From: Suilimivivens sp963638365
Lineage (GTDB): Bacteria; Bacillota; Clostridia; Lachnospirales; Lachnospiraceae
Direction: 5' to 3'
Assembly: GCA_963638365.1 (NCBI GenBank)
Contig: CAVHRK010000080.1
Coordinates: 1-15,833, forward strand
Length of the DNA stretch: 15,833 nucleotides
The notes under the pieces are model-generated. The model ran no database searches. It was not told the origin of the DNA and saw nothing but the letters and a program-made list of their open reading frames with translations. Each line of letters opens with the position of its first letter. The first letter of the stretch is position 1. Below are positions 14,370 to 15,833 of the stretch, one piece after another. Position numbers and translations under genes: made by a program.

Positions 14370-15761
14370 ATGGGTGCAGAAAACAAAGAAAGCTACTTGC
14401 AGAGAGATAGCGCGGAACGCAAAGGGCATGTAAGAGCGCATCGCTCATTCAACCGGATATGGAAAGAAAGAGACAGTGCAGAGCCGGACATCTTAGGTAA
14501 GATACTGAATAAGGATAACCTAAACAGAGCTTACAAAAGAGTAAAGGCAAACAAGGGAGCGCCGGGAGTAGATGGAATGACCATCGAAGAAGCGTTTGGG
14601 TGGCTGAAAGAACACAACCACGAACTGACAGAACGGATACGAAAGGGGCATTATACCCCATCGCCGGTCAGAAGAGTGGAGATTCCGAAGTCGGACGGTG
14701 GAGTGCGAAAGCTTGGAATTCCCACCGTCATAGACCGTATCATCCAACAGGCAATGTCACAACAGCTGATACCGATTTATGAGTCAAAGTTTTCGGATGG
14801 AAGTTTTGGATATCGTCCGGGACGGAGTGCGAAAAATGCAGTTCAGAGGATAAAGGAGTACGCAGAACAGGGATATACAAGGGCGGTGGTCCTTGACCTG
14901 TCAAAGTATTTCGATACACTGAACCATGAGATACTTGTAAACATCCTGCGCAGAGATGTAAAGGATGAACGAGTAATACAGATGATAAAGAGGTATCTAA
15001 GAAGTGGAGTGATGGAAAACGGCGTAGTGGTTGAGACAGAAGAAGGTTCACCGCAGGGAGGAAATCTTTCCCCACTGTTGGCAAATGTTTATCTCAACGA
15101 GTTTGACCAGGAATTCAACAAAAGAGGAGTACCGTGCATCCGCTATGCAGACGATATCGTACTGTTAGCAAAGAGTGAACGGGCATCTGAGAGATTGTTG
15201 GAAAGTAGTACGAAATATCTGGAAGGGACACTGAAACTTAAAGTGAACCGGGAGAAAAGTCGTACGGTCAGTGTGTTTGCGATACGAAATTTTAAGTACC
15301 TTGGTTTCTGCTTTGGGAAGAACGGAAAAGGAATTTATGTCCGTGTCCATGGAAAGTCATGGAAGAAAGCCAAGGACAACCTTCGAATGCTTACTTCCCG
15401 GAGCAGATGCGGAAGTATAATAAAGGCTATGGAACACATAAAAGAATACATGCGTGGATGGCTGAACTATTATAGTATGGCAGACATGAGAAAGAACATC
15501 GAAGTGCTGAATGGATGGCTGTATCGAAGGATACGGATGTGTATCTGGAAGCAATGGAAACTGCCGAAGACACGGAAACGTAAGCTGATAGGACTAGGAA
15601 TGCCAGAATGGGTAGCGAGAGAAGGAGCCTACAGCCGAAAGTCTTACTGGAGAATGGCAGGAAGCGGTGTACTAAACAGAGCCTTAACAAAGGAAAGACT
15701 GATAAACTGGGGCTTTTATGATTTAGCCACAGCCTATCAGTCTATGCACGTCAACTATTGA
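14370..15761 (+). CDS. ltrA: Group II intron reverse transcriptase/maturase (class C)
   Basis: Binds its host intron RNA, aids splicing and copies it into DNA after reverse splicing. The 463-residue product has an N-terminal extension, RT motifs from GAPGVDGMTIEE (about 63) through RRVEIPKSDGGVRKLGIPTV (101-120) and SFGYRPGRSAKNAV, the first catalytic Asp in VLDLSKYFD (D176), SPQGGNLSPLLANV (227-240), the YADD active site (259-262), and the thumb/maturase region with YMRGWLNYYS and WLYRRIRMCIWKQWK. It ends without an HNH endonuclease domain, as class C enzymes do. I chose ATG 14370 because AAAGGAGG lies 9 bases upstream and it falls in domain IV; the frame is open back to 14118, but that part is intron RNA domains I-III. 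The stop TGA directly abuts domain V. Confidence 0.94.
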   Translation: MGAENKESYLQRDSAERKGHVRAHRSFNRIWKERDSAEPDILGKILNKDNLNRAYKRVKANKGAPGVDGMTIEEAFGWLKEHNHELTERIRKGHYTPSPVRRVEIPKSDGGVRKLGIPTVIDRIIQQAMSQQLIPIYESKFSDGSFGYRPGRSAKNAVQRIKEYAEQGYTRAVVLDLSKYFDTLNHEILVNILRRDVKDERVIQMIKRYLRSGVMENGVVVETEEGSPQGGNLSPLLANVYLNEFDQEFNKRGVPCIRYADDIVLLAKSERASERLLESSTKYLEGTLKLKVNREKSRTVSVFAIRNFKYLGFCFGKNGKGIYVRVHGKSWKKAKDNLRMLTSRSRCGSIIKAMEHIKEYMRGWLNYYSMADMRKNIEVLNGWLYRRIRMCIWKQWKLPKTRKRKLIGLGMPEWVAREGAYSRKSYWRMAGSGVLNRALTKERLINWGFYDLATAYQSMHVNY

Positions 15762-15762
15762 A

Positions 15763-15794
15763 ACCGCCGTGTACCGAACGGTATGCACGGTGGT
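15763..15794 (+). ncRNA. Group II intron domain V (catalytic hairpin)
   Basis: ACCGCCGTG pairs along its length with CACGGTGGT (one G-T pair), enclosing the distal stem around TACCGAACGGTA with its two-base bulge region. The catalytic triad is CGC (15765-15767), the form typical of IIC introns instead of the AGC of other classes. All expected parts are present, so the ribozyme core looks functional. Confidence 0.9.
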
Positions 15795-15797
15795 GTG

Positions 15798-15832
15798 AGA
15801 GGACGGCGGCTAATCACCGCCTCCTACTCGAT
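15798..15832 (+). ncRNA. Group II intron domain VI and 3' splice site
   Basis: AGGA-C-GGCGG (15800-15809) pairs with CCGCC-TCCT (15817-15825), leaving A15826 unpaired as the probable branch point, 6 bases before the end. The intron should end with GAT at 15832, leaving T15833 as the only 3' exon base in the window. Confidence 0.82.
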
Positions 15833-15833
15833 T

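Larger units (their letters stand above)
13934..15832 (+). mobile_element. Full-length group IIC intron with maturase
   Basis: A self-splicing retrotransposing ribozyme of 1899 bases. The 5' end is GTGCG (13934-13938), matching the group II GUGYG rule, in a perfect hairpin with GGCGCAC (13945-13951). Domains I-III span roughly 13934-14330 and contain stretches I recognise as near-identical to other IIC introns such as that of Oceanobacillus iheyensis (GCAAGGGTGTCC near 14010, TGGAATCTGAAGGAAGC near 14031, ACAGAAGTCAGCAGAGGTCA near 14280). Domain IV carries the protein. Domain V (15763-15794) and domain VI follow the stop codon, and the 3' end is CTACTCGAT with the probable branch-point A at 15826. 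It sits just after a terminator hairpin in the same orientation, the standard IIC target. AGAAA at 14095-14099 could pair with TTTCT of the 5' exon (13928-13932), but I cannot assign EBS1 with certainty. Confidence 0.93.

Overview
The window looks like chromosome of a Gram-positive anaerobe of the Clostridia, most likely a gut or rumen Lachnospiraceae. The reasons are the moderately low G+C, strong AGGAGG-type ribosome binding sites, a cellobiose phosphorylase very like those of cellulolytic clostridia, a lipoprotein sugar-binding protein, and a candidate sporulation (sigma-G type) promoter. The species cannot be fixed from the sequence.

Bases 1-7770 form a beta-glucoside utilisation locus. 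A GH94 cellobiose phosphorylase is read leftwards. Across a 457-base AT-rich intergenic region, a LacI-family regulator is read rightwards, followed by two ABC permeases and a lipoprotein solute-binding protein. The likely scheme is: binding protein captures cellobiose or short cello-oligosaccharides, the permeases import them using an ATPase encoded elsewhere, the phosphorylase splits cellobiose to glucose-1-phosphate plus glucose, and the regulator controls both directions. A nearly identical 13-base motif lies near each end of the divergent region and is a candidate operator.

Bases 7771-8110 hold a 49-codon gene for a Ser/Asn/Lys-rich disordered peptide. It has its own ribosome binding site and terminator, and upstream of it an exact match to the forespore sigma-G promoter pattern. 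I regard it as a candidate small spore protein.

Bases 8128-11615 carry a rightward housekeeping group: a THUMP-domain RNA methyltransferase, a membrane-anchored protein with an amidase_3 fold that has lost most catalytic residues, an RdgB/HAM1 nucleotide-sanitising pyrophosphatase, and a YfcE-type phosphodiesterase overlapping it.

Bases 11651-12273 are a six-gene tRNA cluster (Pro-Gly-Arg-His-Gln-Lys) behind a perfect consensus promoter. It is followed by a MATE efflux transporter and a lone tRNA-Leu with its own promoter and terminator. A full-length group IIC intron with its reverse transcriptase/maturase starts 7 bases past the end of that terminator hairpin and fills the window to its last base but one.
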